Counted from the stretch's first letter, positions 9,067 to 19,493 are shown. The stretch: 64,000 bases of DNA from Colwellia sp. TT2012 (GCF_001440345.1 NZ_LJYX01000006.1:496001-560000), one strand, 5' to 3'. Notes: generated by a model not told the origin, from the letters alone. Numbers and translations are program-made.

Positions 9067-9116
9067 ATAGCTAATAATCTTTGCTTTCAAATAAATACGT
9101 CACCTAGGAAATTATA

Positions 9117-9731
9117 ATGGACATCGCATTTTCTCAAGCTTGTGAAAATAACAAACAGCCTATCTTTACGGTATTACAAGGTGCCTTTGCCAAGACTAAA
9201 CGAGTACTAGAAATAGGCTCAGGTACCGGGCAACATGGTGTATTCTTTGCGGAACATTTACCGCAGCTTTGTTGGCAGCCAAGTGATTTGCTGGTGAATC
9301 ATGCTTCGATAAACTACCGCAGACAGAGCAGTGGTTTAACTAATCTATTAGCGCCAATTGTTTTAGACTTAGAGCAACCGTGGCAAGCGGTCTTGACCAA
9401 GTCATCACTGCAAGGGATCATTGATGGTGTGTTTACTGCTAATACCTTACATATTGTTAGCTGCTCATTGGTGAGTAAGTTTTTCACTGGGGTAAAACAG
9501 AATTTAGTTAAAGGTGGCGTTTTATGCATATATGGTCCCTTTAATTACCAAAGGAAATTTACCAGTCAAAGTAATGCCAATTTTGACCTATGGCTAAAGG
9601 GTAGAGATGAAGAGAGTGGCATACGTGATATTGAATGGATTGAAAATTTGGCTCATGAGGCCGGCCTTTTTTTATTATCCGATAACCCTATGCCAGCGAA
9701 TAATCGTTTACTGGTATTTATTATGAATTAG
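9117..9731 (+). CDS. DUF938 family SAM-dependent methyltransferase
   Basis: A 204-residue class I methyltransferase-like protein. The N-terminus has the family pattern MDIAFSQACENNKQPI. Motif I is VLEIGSGTGQHGVFFAEHLP, and later conserved blocks include FTANTLHIVSC and LCIYGPFNY. The substrate is unknown for this family. It lies 50 bp after the FemAB-like gene and just before the metA operator; met regulation should not extend to it because the operator is downstream. Confidence 0.85.
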   Translation: MDIAFSQACENNKQPIFTVLQGAFAKTKRVLEIGSGTGQHGVFFAEHLPQLCWQPSDLLVNHASINYRRQSSGLTNLLAPIVLDLEQPWQAVLTKSSLQGIIDGVFTANTLHIVSCSLVSKFFTGVKQNLVKGGVLCIYGPFNYQRKFTSQSNANFDLWLKGRDEESGIRDIEWIENLAHEAGLFLLSDNPMPANNRLLVFIMN

Positions 9732-9753
9732 CGCAATAAAAGCCAACCAATAA

Positions 9754-9801
9754 AAACATCTAGACGTCTATACGTTTAGATGTTGACATATCTAGCAATC
9801 T
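9754..9801 (+). promoter_or_regulatory. Tandem met boxes (MetJ operator) upstream of metA
   Basis: A run of contiguous 8-base units matches the MetJ consensus AGACGTCT. The unit at 9762-9769 is perfect (AGACGTCT). Those on either side match at 6 of 8 (AAACATCT at 9754, ATACGTTT at 9770). The next three, at 9778, 9786 and 9794, match at 5 of 8. MetJ binds such tandem arrays cooperatively with S-adenosylmethionine as co-repressor. The array ends 54 bases before the metA ATG, a fitting place for repression. Confidence 0.88.
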
Positions 9802-9855
9802 AAGTAATATGATAATCATCGATTTATTATGTTCTTTTTTTTGTTAGGTAGTGTC

Positions 9856-10794
9856 ATGCCCATTAAAATCCCTGGTCAATTACCCGCTTTATCTGTGTTA
9901 GATAAGGAAAACATCTTTGTGATGTCAGAGCACCGTGCGGCCAATCAAGAAATTCGCCCGATGCAAGTGGCTATCTTGAATTTAATGCCTAATAAAATTG
10001 AAACTGAAGTACAAATTTTGCGGATGTTATCCAATACGCCACTGCAAATTAATATCGAATTTGTTCGTATTCATAAAAATGTCTCCAAAAACACTCCGAA
10101 AGAGCATTTAGAAAATTTCTATTGTTTATTTGATGATATCAAGCACAAACAATACGATGGCCTTATTATCACCGGGGCGCCGTTAGCTTTACTTGATTAT
10201 GCTGATGTTAGCTTTTGGGATAAAATTTGTGAGGTGTTTGACTGGGCCGAGAAAAATGTCACTTCCACCATGTTTTCTTGCTGGGCTGCACATGCGGCCT
10301 TGTATCACCATTATGGTTTAAACCGTCATTTACGTCAGCAAAAACTATCTGGGGTTTATCAACATTATCCTCTTGATAGTAAAGAAGAGCTGACTCGAGG
10401 TTTTGATGAGAGTTTTAATGTGCCACATTCACGCTATGGCTATATTAATCAAGCCGATTATCAAGGTATTGATGAGCTCAATATTTTGGCGCAATCAGCT
10501 GATGCTGGGGTTTATTTAGTCGCCAGTAAAAATAAGCGACAAGTGTACCTCACCGGTCACCCTGAATATGATACGGCTACCTTGCATGAAGAGTATCTGA
10601 GAGACTGCAAAAAAGAGGCGAGCACGCCATTGCCGATTAATTATTATCAAGATGATAATGTTAATAATAAACCGACTGGCTCATGGCGTAGTCATGGCAG
10701 TTTACTCTTTACTAACTGGTTGAATTATTATGTTTATCAAATAACGCCATACCAATTAGATGCCAATAATATCAATTCAGTGCTAAATAAATAG
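9856..10794 (+). CDS. metA: Homoserine O-succinyltransferase (MetA/MetAS)
   Basis: First committed enzyme of methionine synthesis; it acylates homoserine, normally from succinyl-CoA in gammaproteobacteria. The 312-residue protein starts at the canonical MPIKIPGQLPA (ATG at 9856); an earlier in-frame ATG at 9829 adds nine hydrophobic residues and is unlikely. The nucleophile Cys is in FSCWAAHAALYHHYG, and the catalytic His and Glu are in TGHPEYD. The residue after TGAPL, which helps set acyl-CoA choice in this family, is Ala here (Gly in the E. coli enzyme). A MetJ operator lies directly upstream and metH follows 56 bp downstream. Confidence 0.95.
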   Translation: MPIKIPGQLPALSVLDKENIFVMSEHRAANQEIRPMQVAILNLMPNKIETEVQILRMLSNTPLQINIEFVRIHKNVSKNTPKEHLENFYCLFDDIKHKQYDGLIITGAPLALLDYADVSFWDKICEVFDWAEKNVTSTMFSCWAAHAALYHHYGLNRHLRQQKLSGVYQHYPLDSKEELTRGFDESFNVPHSRYGYINQADYQGIDELNILAQSADAGVYLVASKNKRQVYLTGHPEYDTATLHEEYLRDCKKEASTPLPINYYQDDNVNNKPTGSWRSHGSLLFTNWLNYYVYQITPYQLDANNINSVLNK

Positions 10795-10850
10795 TAGGTT
10801 CAGCACTGATAATACCCTCATTCTTTAAATAGTTATTCCCGGATTTAACA

Positions 10851-13800
10851 ATGAAAAAACACCCATCTTTTGCTTTATTTGAACAGCAACTGGCTAAAAA
10901 TATTCTTATTCTCGATGGTGCTATGGGTACCATGATCCAAGCGTACAAGTTTGAAGAGCAGGATTTTCGTGGCGAACGTTTTGCTGATTGGCATACTGAC
11001 GTTAAAGGCAATAACGATATGTTAGTGCTTACTCAGCCTGAAGTCATTACAGCGATTCATCGTGACTACCTTGAAGCGGGCGCCGATATTCTAGAAACCA
11101 ATACCTTTAATGCTACCACGATTGCCATGGCTGATTACGACATGGAAGAGTATAGCAGCGAAATCAACCGTGTTGCTGCGCAACTTGCCCGTGCCGCTGC
11201 CGATGAATACACTAAAAAAACACCTGATCGCCCGCGTTTTGTTGCCGGTGTTTTAGGGCCAACCAATCGTACTTGTTCTATTTCTCCTGATGTCAATGAC
11301 CCTGCCTTTCGTAATGTTACTTTTGATGAATTAAAAGAGGCTTATATTGAGTCAACCTTAGCGTTAATTGACGGTGGTTGTGACCTCATTTTAATCGAAA
11401 CTATTTTCGATACCTTAAATGCTAAAGCGGCCATTTTTGCCGTCGAAGAAACTTTTGAACGACTTGAACTGCGTTTACCCGTGATGATCTCAGGTACCAT
11501 TACTGATGCCTCAGGACGGACCTTATCAGGGCAAACAACCGAAGCCTTCTACAATTCACTGCGTCATGCCAAGCCGGTTTCATTTGGTCTTAACTGTGCG
11601 TTAGGCCCGGTTGAACTGCGCCAATATGTTGAAGAGTTGAGCCGAATTTGTGATGTTGCTGTTTCTGCTCATCCCAATGCCGGTTTACCTAATGCCTTTG
11701 GTGAATATGACTTTACCGTTAAGGATATGAATACTCACGTTGAAGAATGGGCCAGTTCAGGGTTTTTAAATATCATCGGTGGTTGTTGTGGTACTACGCC
11801 TGAGCACATTAAAGGCATGGCTGACACCGTTGCTAACATTAGCCCACGTAAAGTAGCACCCCGTGAAATCGCTTGTCGTTTGTCTGGTTTAGAAGTATTA
11901 ACCATTAAAGGTGATAGCTTATTTGTTAACGTTGGTGAGCGTACCAACGTAACGGGTTCGGCTATGTTTAAACGCTTAATTAAAGAAGACAAGTACGAAC
12001 AAGCTATTGCTGTCGCCTTACAGCAGGTTGAAAACGGCGCACAAATTATTGATATCAACATGGATGAAGGCATGTTGGAATCAAAAGAGGCCATGGTACG
12101 CTTTTTAAACTTGATTGCTGGCGAGCCAGATATTGCCAAAGTGCCCATTATGATCGACTCCTCTAAATGGGATATTATTGAAGCAGGCTTAAAGTGTATT
12201 CAAGGTAAAGGTATAGTTAACTCGATTAGCTTGAAAGAAGGCGAAGACAACTTTCGCAAACAAGCTGAATTAGTACGCCGTTATGGCGCGGCTATGATAG
12301 TAATGGCGTTTGATGAAGATGGCCAAGCGGATACCCGACAACGTAAATATGAAATTTGTCATCGTGCTTATCATATATTGGTGGATGAAATTGGCTTTCC
12401 GCCAGAAGATATTATCTTCGACCCCAATATTTTTGCTGTGGCTACCGGTATTGAAGAGCACAATAACTACGCGGTAGATTTTATTGAGGCGGTTGCTGAT
12501 ATTAAGAAAAACCTACCTTATGCGTTGATATCAGGTGGTGTTTCTAACGTATCATTTTCGTTTCGAGGCAATAACCCAGTACGTGAAGCTATTCACGCGG
12601 TATTTTTATATTATGCTATTAAAAATGGCATGGACATGGGAATTGTTAATGCTGGTCAGTTGGCCATTTATTCAGCGTTGCCGAAAAAATTAAAAATAGC
12701 CGTAGAAGACGTTATTAAAAATAGTGATGATGACGCGACCGAACGTTTACTTGATATTGCCCAAGAATACCATGGTCAAGCAGGTGGTAAGGCCTCCAAA
12801 GCGGATTTAACCTGGCGAGAGCTACCGATTAATGAGCGTTTGTCTTATTCATTAGTGAAAGGTATTAATGAGTTTATTGTTGCCGATACCGAAGAAGCGC
12901 GCCTTGTTGCTGTTCGTCCCTTAGACGTAATCGAAGGGCCATTAATGGATGGCATGAATACCGTTGGCGACTTATTTAGCGCGGGGGAAATGTTTTTACC
13001 GCAAGTGGTGAAATCAGCGCGAGTGATGAAACAAGCGGTTGCTCATTTAAATCCGTTTATTGAAGCGGCAAAAACTGAAATTAGTACCAACGGAAAAATC
13101 TTATTAGCAACGGTGAAAGGCGATGTTCATGATATTGGTAAAAACATTGTTGGTGTGGTGTTGCAGTGTAATAACTATGAAATTATTGACCTTGGCGTGA
13201 TGGTTTCCTGTGAAGATATTTTACGGGTAGCGAAAGAAAAAAAGGTAGATATTATCGGTCTTTCCGGCTTGATCACCCCGTCCCTTGATGAAATGGTCCA
13301 TGTGGCCAAAGAAATGAAACGCCAGGGCTTTGACTTGCCATTATTGATTGGTGGTGCCACAACGTCGAAAGCCCATACTGCGGTAAAAATTGAGCCCCAG
13401 TATGATGAAGCCGTGGTTTATGTCTCCAATGCCTCGCGCGCGGTTTCTGTGGTCAGTAAATTATTATCCAAGGAACACAAAGCCAAGTTTTTTGCTGACA
13501 CTAGAGCAGAGTATGAACGGGTCCGTATTCGTCATTACAAAAAAGGCCCACGTTCAAGTTTAATTAGCCTTGAAGCGGCTCGTGCTAATGCCACACCGAT
13601 CAGCTTTGATGATTACACCCCGAAAAAACCTAACAAGCTTGGTGTTACCGTACTGGACGATATTGATTTAAATGAAGTGAGAAAATACATTGATTGGACA
13701 CCATTTTTCCTGACCTGGCAATTATCAGGGAAATACCCATTGATCTTAAAGCATGAAGTTGTTGGCGTGGAAGCAACCAACCTCTTTAAAGATGCTAATG

Positions 13801-14543
13801 ATATGTTAGATGATGTTATTAATAACAAAAAAATCAAAGCGAAAGCGGTATTTGGTTTATTCCCGGCCAACCGTGATGGCGACGATATTAGCGTTTATAC
13901 CGATGAATCACGTAAAGAGCTGCGCATGAACTTACACCAGTTGCGTCAGCAAAGTAAAAAACCTGCTGGGCAGTTTAACCGTTGTTTATCTGACTACCTA
14001 GCCCCGAAAGATTCGGGTATTGATGATTATATTGGCGCCTTTGCCGTGTCATCAGGTTTTGGCGTTGATGAGCTAGTTAAAATTTTTGATGCCGATCACG
14101 ATGCTTATAATTCAATACTTATCAAAGCGGTGGCTGATAGATTAGCCGAAGCCACGGCTGAATATTTACATGAAAAAGTACGTAAAGAATATTGGGGTTA
14201 TGCGCCAGATGAAGCGCTCGATAATGACTGCTTAATTCGCGAACGTTATCAAGGTATTCGCCCTGCGCCAGGTTACCCTGCTTGTCCAGAGCATACTGAA
14301 AAAGGTTTATTGTGGCTGCTGCTGAATGTCGACGAAAATATTGGTATGGATCTGACCTCTAGTTACGCCATGTGGCCAGGTGCCGCGGTCAGTGGTTGGT
14401 ATTTCTCTCATCCTGAGTCTAAGTACTTTGCTGTGGCAAAACTGGCTAAAGATCAGGTACTAGATTACGCAATCCGTAAAGGCATGACCATAGAGCAAGC
14501 GGAACGTTGGTTGTCGGCTAATTTAGACTACGAGCCAGAATAA
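10851..14543 (+). CDS. metH: Cobalamin-dependent methionine synthase
   Basis: Transfers the methyl group of methyltetrahydrofolate to homocysteine through a cobalamin cofactor. The 1230-residue protein has all four modules. The homocysteine domain has its Zn cysteines in SFGLNCALG and GGCCGTTP (about 1-330). The pterin-binding domain includes [11 protein letters not shown] (about 350-620). The cap and B12 domain carries the cobalt-ligating His in DVHDIGKN near residue 759. The C-terminal SAM reactivation domain includes [13 protein letters not shown] and [19 protein letters not shown]. Full length, no defect. No met box is visible in the 56 bp after metA, so it may be read from the metA promoter. 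Confidence 0.97.
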   Translation: MKKHPSFALFEQQLAKNILILDGAMGTMIQAYKFEEQDFRGERFADWHTDVKGNNDMLVLTQPEVITAIHRDYLEAGADILETNTFNATTIAMADYDMEEYSSEINRVAAQLARAAADEYTKKTPDRPRFVAGVLGPTNRTCSISPDVNDPAFRNVTFDELKEAYIESTLALIDGGCDLILIETIFDTLNAKAAIFAVEETFERLELRLPVMISGTITDASGRTLSGQTTEAFYNSLRHAKPVSFGLNCALGPVELRQYVEELSRICDVAVSAHPNAGLPNAFGEYDFTVKDMNTHVEEWASSGFLNIIGGCCGTTPEHIKGMADTVANISPRKVAPREIACRLSGLEVLTIKGDSLFVNVGERTNVTGSAMFKRLIKEDKYEQAIAVALQQVENGAQIIDINMDEGMLESKEAMVRFLNLIAGEPDIAKVPIMIDSSKWDIIEAGLKCIQGKGIVNSISLKEGEDNFRKQAELVRRYGAAMIVMAFDEDGQADTRQRKYEICHRAYHILVDEIGFPPEDIIFDPNIFAVATGIEEHNNYAVDFIEAVADIKKNLPYALISGGVSNVSFSFRGNNPVREAIHAVFLYYAIKNGMDMGIVNAGQLAIYSALPKKLKIAVEDVIKNSDDDATERLLDIAQEYHGQAGGKASKADLTWRELPINERLSYSLVKGINEFIVADTEEARLVAVRPLDVIEGPLMDGMNTVGDLFSAGEMFLPQVVKSARVMKQAVAHLNPFIEAAKTEISTNGKILLATVKGDVHDIGKNIVGVVLQCNNYEIIDLGVMVSCEDILRVAKEKKVDIIGLSGLITPSLDEMVHVAKEMKRQGFDLPLLIGGATTSKAHTAVKIEPQYDEAVVYVSNASRAVSVVSKLLSKEHKAKFFADTRAEYERVRIRHYKKGPRSSLISLEAARANATPISFDDYTPKKPNKLGVTVLDDIDLNEVRKYIDWTPFFLTWQLSGKYPLILKHEVVGVEATNLFKDANDMLDDVINNKKIKAKAVFGLFPANRDGDDISVYTDESRKELRMNLHQLRQQSKKPAGQFNRCLSDYLAPKDSGIDDYIGAFAVSSGFGVDELVKIFDADHDAYNSILIKAVADRLAEATAEYLHEKVRKEYWGYAPDEALDNDCLIRERYQGIRPAPGYPACPEHTEKGLLWLLLNVDENIGMDLTSSYAMWPGAAVSGWYFSHPESKYFAVAKLAKDQVLDYAIRKGMTIEQAERWLSANLDYEPE

Positions 14544-14587
14544 TTAAATTGTTCACTAAGGTGACGTCGGATTAAGTTATCGTAAAG

Positions 14588-14637
14588 AAAAAGGCTGCAC
14601 CAGGTTTATATTTATAAACAAGGATACAGCCTTTTTT
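14588..14637 (+). terminator. Intrinsic terminator after metH
   Basis: Arms AAAAAGGCTG (14588-14597) and CAGCCTTTTTT (14627-14637) pair and end in a T run; the loop contains a second small inverted repeat (GGTTTATATTTATAAAC). Placed 45 bases after the metH stop. Confidence 0.85.
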
Positions 14638-14662
14638 GATAAGTTTTGCTCGTTATCAGTTA

Positions 14663-14821
14663 ATACCAATTTCATTAAATTATTGCCCACTTGTGCTGGT
14701 TAAAATACTCCAAGGCGGCGTTGCTCTCAATCCCAATAGCCCGCTATTGGTCAATCGAGCGCCTTGCCCTGATTTATTTTCCCTACACACAACAAGATCA
14801 CAAACTTAATGAAAATGGTAT
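14663..14821 (+). repeat. 159-bp inverted-repeat element, copy 1
   Basis: The ends are ATACCAATTTCATTAA and its near-complement TTAATGAAAATGGTAT. Interior landmarks are TTGCCCACTTGTGCTGGTTA, TTGCTCTCAATCCCAATAGC and AATCGAGCGCCTTGCCCTGA. Two further copies in the window (59981-60139 and, inverted, 62745-62903) are exactly the same length. It encodes no protein and behaves like a MITE-type element mobilised in trans; no flanking transposase is present. Confidence 0.9.
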
Positions 14822-14883
14822 AAGTCATAACAAGTAATTTATTTTCATTACCTTAACTTGCTTTTGCTATGGTTAGCCCCGGC

Positions 14884-15219
14884 TTAGCTAAGCTGTGATA
14901 AGTCTGTTTGTTGAACAACAAACTTATTGTTAAATTTGGCTGATAACACACCTTTGCGACGAGCAAGGGCAACTTGTAGTTTCTTAGCAACTTTGGCAAT
15001 GGCGACATATAATTGCTTGTCAGAAGCATTTACTGTTACTTTTTCACCTTCATACAAGGTGGTGACTTCAAGTTTTTGTATATGTGGCTCTACGGTAATG
15101 GTCGAGTTGAGTGTCATAATTGACGGATAATGCTTAGAGATTTTCGAAAATTTATTTTCGATTGATTGTTTGATACCTTCAGTAATTTCGACATGGTGTC
15201 CAGAAATTTTAATCTTCAT
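14884..15219 (-). CDS. hpf: Ribosome hibernation promoting factor (short HPF/YfiA type)
   Basis: Binds the 30S A/P site region and helps silence ribosomes in stationary phase or stress. The 111-residue protein has the full HPF/RaiA fold pattern: MKIKISGHHVEITEGIKQSI, then KLEVTTLYEGEKVTVNASDK and LYVAIAKVAKKLQVALARRKG. Length corresponds to the short form without the dimerising C-terminal domain. A strong AGAGG site lies 8 bases before the ATG. It stands alone, flanked by repeats, not beside rpoN as in enterics. Short HPF and YfiA are paralogues and hard to separate by eye. Confidence 0.9.
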   Translation of the reverse strand: MKIKISGHHVEITEGIKQSIENKFSKISKHYPSIMTLNSTITVEPHIQKLEVTTLYEGEKVTVNASDKQLYVAIAKVAKKLQVALARRKGVLSAKFNNKFVVQQTDLSQLS

Positions 15220-15603
15220 AATATTACCTCTTTTGTTATCGTAATCATTGTCTTCAATTTCATAATCCTCCTGTTGATAAATATAATCAAGTAGTTTTTT
15301 GTGGTAATTAGAAACAAAGTGTAATCAACTTCAGGTTGGGATAAACATAGTTAATCGACAAGCTACTTGCCGTCTATGGACAATGGATCGCACGTAAACG
15401 TATATAGCCAAGCCACTTCAAGATGCGAGTTTCAGGATGTGAAGTGGTCAAGTAAAATTGGCCACGGATTTGTAGCTGAGCCAGTACCTTTGCTAACGAA
15501 CACAAAGAAATAGATTAACAAAAAGAGGGTAAACAGTGGCAACCATCTTGAAAAATACCGCTACTCATAACTGCTAGTATTTTTAGTAGCCAATAAAGAA
15601 TAG
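15220..15603. other. Intergenic region upstream of hpf with an inverted repeat and a possible terminator
   Basis: No gene is seen. At 15408-15452 an imperfect hairpin (CCAAGCCACTTCA ... TGAAGTGGTCAAG) resembles the repeat at 27282-27320. At 15551-15584 an AAAAATAC/GTATTTTT dyad lies just after the sensor kinase stop and could be its terminator. The hpf promoter presumably lies in 15225-15400 but is not clearly recognisable. Confidence 0.55.
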
Positions 15604-18600
15604 TTATTTTTTAGGTAGCACTATAATAATTTTTAGCCCCCCCAGAATAGAACTAGATAGCTTTATTGTGCCTAATAAATTATGTGTGACTTGGTTGTAA
15701 ACTATGGGCATACCTAAACCAATGCAGTCTGAACCACGTTTAGTGGTCGAGAAGGGATCAAATATATTGCCAACTAACTTATCAGATAATCCTTCGCCAT
15801 TATCCTGATAGATAAATTGCACCTCATCAGAATTATCAGTAATAGTTATTTTGATTTTTATTTTCTTATCCATTGAGTTATCAAAGGCATGTAAGCAAGA
15901 ATTTTCGATAAGTTGACTAAACACTTCATCAATAATATGTGGATAGCTCATTATCTTTATGTGTTCTAGGCAATGGACTGTTACCTTAGCTGATTTAGCC
16001 GCTAACTTTATTGAGTTAGCTTTAATTATAAATTTAAATAGTTGCTGTAGATTAATTGATTTACTCACTTCATTTTGTGAAGAGTAGGATAAAGCTTTAA
16101 AATTTTTCACTAAACGTATTGATTTGTTGATATTGTTATTGATTAATTTTATGCAGCTATCTATATGTTCTATATATACATTTAGTTTATTTGATGTAAG
16201 TGTGTTTTTCCTCATATTATCTGTTAATGTTATTTGATTATGCTCCAATAGGGATACTGCCGTTAACATGACACCTAAGGGGGTGTTCAACTCATGAGCA
16301 ACACCTGTAACTAAACCAACTAAGGAAGCCATTTTTTCAGATTCAAGTAATTGCTGTTGAGTGGTGGTTAACTCTTCTAAGGCATCACTCAATTCAATAG
16401 TACGATTTTTTACCCGCAATTCTAAATCTTCATTTAAGCTATTTAGTTGATTTTGAGCTTCTATTAATTCATTTACATCTTCAATGGTGCCAACCATTCT
16501 CTTAGCTGTACCTTGAGTAGTTCTTGATACTGCTTTTGCTCGGCTACGGTACCAACGCCAGTTTCTCTCTGGATCATGTCGTCTATAAGTTATATCTAGA
16601 TGAGCAGACTCGTTATTTATATGAAAGTTAAAGGCGGCAAGTACCTTGTTTATATCATCAGGATGAGTGGTTTTTTTTAAGTGCTCAAGCGTGAATTTAT
16701 CTTTACCGTTTATATTGTCAGTAATACTGTTTATTCTAAAAATATAGTTTTCAGCAATGTGCCAATCCCATAGCTCTCTATTACTACCCCACAGTGACAA
16801 CGTTAGTCTTTCTTCATTGTCTTTGATATATAAATAGCGTTGATAGCGTTGATAAAAGAATAGACTGATTAACGTCATGATAATAAATATATACCCACTA
16901 TAAGCCCACCAAGAAAGCCAGGGTGGCGGTTTTACATTTATTGCCAATCTAGTAATATTTTTGCTCCATGAGGTGTTTGTATTTCTGGCTCGTAATAATA
17001 GGGTGTAATCTCCCGCTGGGATATTTGTATAGGTGATTGAGCGTGATTTATCTCTAACTTTAATCCATTTTTCATCCAAGTTTTCTAGCATATATTCATA
17101 GTGGGTATCACTATCTTGATAAAAATCTAGTGTTGAGAACTCAAAGGAGACTAGGCTTTCTTTATGGGTTAAGGTTAATTTTTCCAAGAGATAGATCGCC
17201 TTCTCTAAATGGAAAGTTTCTGTTTTGCTTTGAATGTTTTTATCAGCGGTACTTATGCTAACGATATGATTGAACACTCGCATTTTTGTTAATGTTACCG
17301 ACAGGTTGTTTTTTTGTTTGATGACCTTTTGTGGGTTAAAAATATTGAAACCGTTGATACCGCCAAAGTATAATTCTCCTGTTGATGCTTTTAAAAAAGC
17401 TCCGGCATTAAACTCATAACTTTGTAAACCATCCCCTAAAGTAAAGTTGGTAAAAGTGTTGGTTTTTGTATCTAATCTAGAAATACCTCTATTTGAACTT
17501 AGCCATATAGCGCCATCATTGCCTTCTAGGACAGCATAAGTCGCTTCATTTGCTAAACCCTGTTTTTTGCCATAACGAGTTATTTCTTGATGGTAAAAAT
17601 CAAGTTTATTGATACCACCAAAGGTAGCTATCCAGATATTGTTATCACTATCTTCAGATACTGACATTACATAGTTGCTGCTAATGCTATTAGCATTATT
17701 ACTATCGTGTTGGTAGCGAGTGAATTGCTGTGTTTTTTTATTATAAGAATTTAGTCCTCCACCATAGGTACTAATCCATAAAAGATCTCTCGAATCTTCA
17801 AATATGGACAATACATAATTAAAACTTAAGCTGTATTTATCGTTGGGGTCATAAGTAAAGTGGCTAAACTTTCTTGTGTTTGTATCTAGTTTATCTAAGC
17901 CGCTCTTGGTGCCAATCCATAAGTTTTGCTCTTTATCTTTATAAAGTGCGAGTATTTTATTATCAATTAAACTATTGTCATTGTCAGGCTGGTTAACAAA
18001 GTGCTCGACCTGGTTTGTGTTGGTATCTATTAGGTTTAACCCTGCATCATAAGTACCTACCCACAAAACTCCAGGGTTACTCTCTGCTATGGCCCAAACA
18101 CGGTTACTAGAAAGTGAGTTCTTGTTTTTATTATGAATAAATCGCTTAACCCTTTGAGTTTTCTTATTGAAGTGATTTAGTCCTCCACCATCAACACCAA
18201 GCCAAATTTCACCTTGACTATCTTCGAATATTGACCAAATTTCATCGTGTTGTAATAATGTCGGATTAGTATTATCTTTATATATATGAGTGAAAATAGG
18301 CCTAGACAGGTTGAATTTATTTATGCCATGAGCAAATAACCCCAACCATAAAATATTATTTTTGGCAATATATAACTCATAGACAATATTGCCAGAAATC
18401 GATTCATTGAGCATGGGGTTATGTTGATGATGAGATTGTTTATCTCTATCCTTAGCCAATATGTGCAGCCCTGAAGAGGTAGCTAGCCATAAGCGTTGTT
18501 GTGTATCTTCTTTAATGTCATTAATAGCAATATGGCTTGAGGTGTCTTGATTAGCACTTTTAAGTATTACGCGCTGAAAATTATTGTGTGTTGGTTGGTA

Positions 18601-19344
18601 CTTATTCAGACCATTTAATGTTGCTACCCATATTGTTTGACTTTGATCTTGATATATTGAGGTAACTTGGTTATCTGACAGGCTATAGGTTTGTTGATTA
18701 TTATGTTTGAAGTATTCTATGGACTGAGTATTGATGGCGTATTTGATTAAACCATTCGTTTCAGTGCCAAGCCAAAGGTTATTTTTTTTGTCTAGTAATA
18801 GACTAGAAATAATGTTTTTTGATAGTAGCTCTTGATGCTCTTTCTTAAAAATAAAGTCTGAGAAATCTTGGCTATGTAAGTTGAATATTTGTATGCCAGC
18901 ATCATGAGTTGCTAACCATAATTCATTTTGGTTAGGTTGAATTATTTGTTGAATGCTATGGTAGCTACTATTTTCTCCACGCTTTAAATATTGAAAGTGG
19001 TCAAATGTTTCAGTGTCATAATTAAAACGATTTAAACCACCACCCCGGGTTGCAATCCATAAACTACCTTGTTGGTCAATAAATAGGTGGTAAATATAGT
19101 CGTTACTTAGTGAGCTAGGGTCTTCAGTATCGGCATAAAAAGTTTCAAATTCAAAGCCATCAAATCGGTTTAATCCATCTTGGGTACCAAACCACATGAA
19201 GCCATATTTATCTTGAATGATGGCATTTACCGTGTTTTGTGATAAACCATCTTCAATATCATATCCGGTAAATCTGATACTGGCATTTGTTTGCCAGCTG
19301 CAAGCAAGTAATAGCATAAGAGAAAACCTATATACCATACCCAT
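15604..19344 (-). CDS. Membrane sensor histidine kinase with 14-blade two-component regulator propeller
   Basis: A 1246-residue sensor. A signal peptide (FSLMLLLACSWQTNAS) is followed by 14 repeats of the Reg_prop type, each with a core like LWIGT..GGLNRFN, enough for two seven-bladed periplasmic propellers. A Y_Y_Y domain lies near 730-800 (HYEYMLENLDEKWIKV) and one membrane helix near 815-832. A cytoplasmic PAS region follows at about 850-965, then a kinase core with the phospho-acceptor His in GVAHELNTPLG near 1016, N box SQLIENSCLHAF, DNGEGL and GLGMPIVYNQ. Unlike many relatives it has no C-terminal receiver or AraC domain. The ATG has AAGG 5 bases upstream, and a 12-G tract lies about 90 bases before it. 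No cognate regulator is adjacent; the ligand is unknown. Confidence 0.92.
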   Translation of the reverse strand: MGMVYRFSLMLLLACSWQTNASIRFTGYDIEDGLSQNTVNAIIQDKYGFMWFGTQDGLNRFDGFEFETFYADTEDPSSLSNDYIYHLFIDQQGSLWIATRGGGLNRFNYDTETFDHFQYLKRGENSSYHSIQQIIQPNQNELWLATHDAGIQIFNLHSQDFSDFIFKKEHQELLSKNIISSLLLDKKNNLWLGTETNGLIKYAINTQSIEYFKHNNQQTYSLSDNQVTSIYQDQSQTIWVATLNGLNKYQPTHNNFQRVILKSANQDTSSHIAINDIKEDTQQRLWLATSSGLHILAKDRDKQSHHQHNPMLNESISGNIVYELYIAKNNILWLGLFAHGINKFNLSRPIFTHIYKDNTNPTLLQHDEIWSIFEDSQGEIWLGVDGGGLNHFNKKTQRVKRFIHNKNKNSLSSNRVWAIAESNPGVLWVGTYDAGLNLIDTNTNQVEHFVNQPDNDNSLIDNKILALYKDKEQNLWIGTKSGLDKLDTNTRKFSHFTYDPNDKYSLSFNYVLSIFEDSRDLLWISTYGGGLNSYNKKTQQFTRYQHDSNNANSISSNYVMSVSEDSDNNIWIATFGGINKLDFYHQEITRYGKKQGLANEATYAVLEGNDGAIWLSSNRGISRLDTKTNTFTNFTLGDGLQSYEFNAGAFLKASTGELYFGGINGFNIFNPQKVIKQKNNLSVTLTKMRVFNHIVSISTADKNIQSKTETFHLEKAIYLLEKLTLTHKESLVSFEFSTLDFYQDSDTHYEYMLENLDEKWIKVRDKSRSITYTNIPAGDYTLLLRARNTNTSWSKNITRLAINVKPPPWLSWWAYSGYIFIIMTLISLFFYQRYQRYLYIKDNEERLTLSLWGSNRELWDWHIAENYIFRINSITDNINGKDKFTLEHLKKTTHPDDINKVLAAFNFHINNESAHLDITYRRHDPERNWRWYRSRAKAVSRTTQGTAKRMVGTIEDVNELIEAQNQLNSLNEDLELRVKNRTIELSDALEELTTTQQQLLESEKMASLVGLVTGVAHELNTPLGVMLTAVSLLEHNQITLTDNMRKNTLTSNKLNVYIEHIDSCIKLINNNINKSIRLVKNFKALSYSSQNEVSKSINLQQLFKFIIKANSIKLAAKSAKVTVHCLEHIKIMSYPHIIDEVFSQLIENSCLHAFDNSMDKKIKIKITITDNSDEVQFIYQDNGEGLSDKLVGNIFDPFSTTKRGSDCIGLGMPIVYNQVTHNLLGTIKLSSSILGGLKIIIVLPKK

Positions 19345-19432
19345 AGTTGCCTTGCTGGACTAAATTTATTAAATATTTGATAAGTATAGTCAGTAAATAA
19401 CAATTAATTAGAGTTAATTAATTGCTTAGAAA

Positions 19433-19444
19433 GGGGGGGGGGGG
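19433..19444. repeat. 12-base poly-G tract upstream of the sensor kinase gene
   Basis: Twelve consecutive G on the plus strand lie between the peptidase stop and the sensor kinase start, about 89 bases before the kinase ATG. A TATACT -10-like box lies about 45 bases further toward the gene, so the tract would sit upstream of the core promoter, where length changes can tune transcription. The next longest run nearby is a 7-C run at 15637-15643 inside the kinase gene. Confidence 0.8.
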
Positions 19445-19493
19445 AGAAAGGCAGCTACCGATAAAATGATAGCTGCTAAATTTTATTTTTTGA

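Noticed and set aside
15637-15643. 7-base poly-C run near the 3' end of the sensor kinase gene, checked as a slippage site
   Set aside because: Too short to stand out, and close to the C-terminus.
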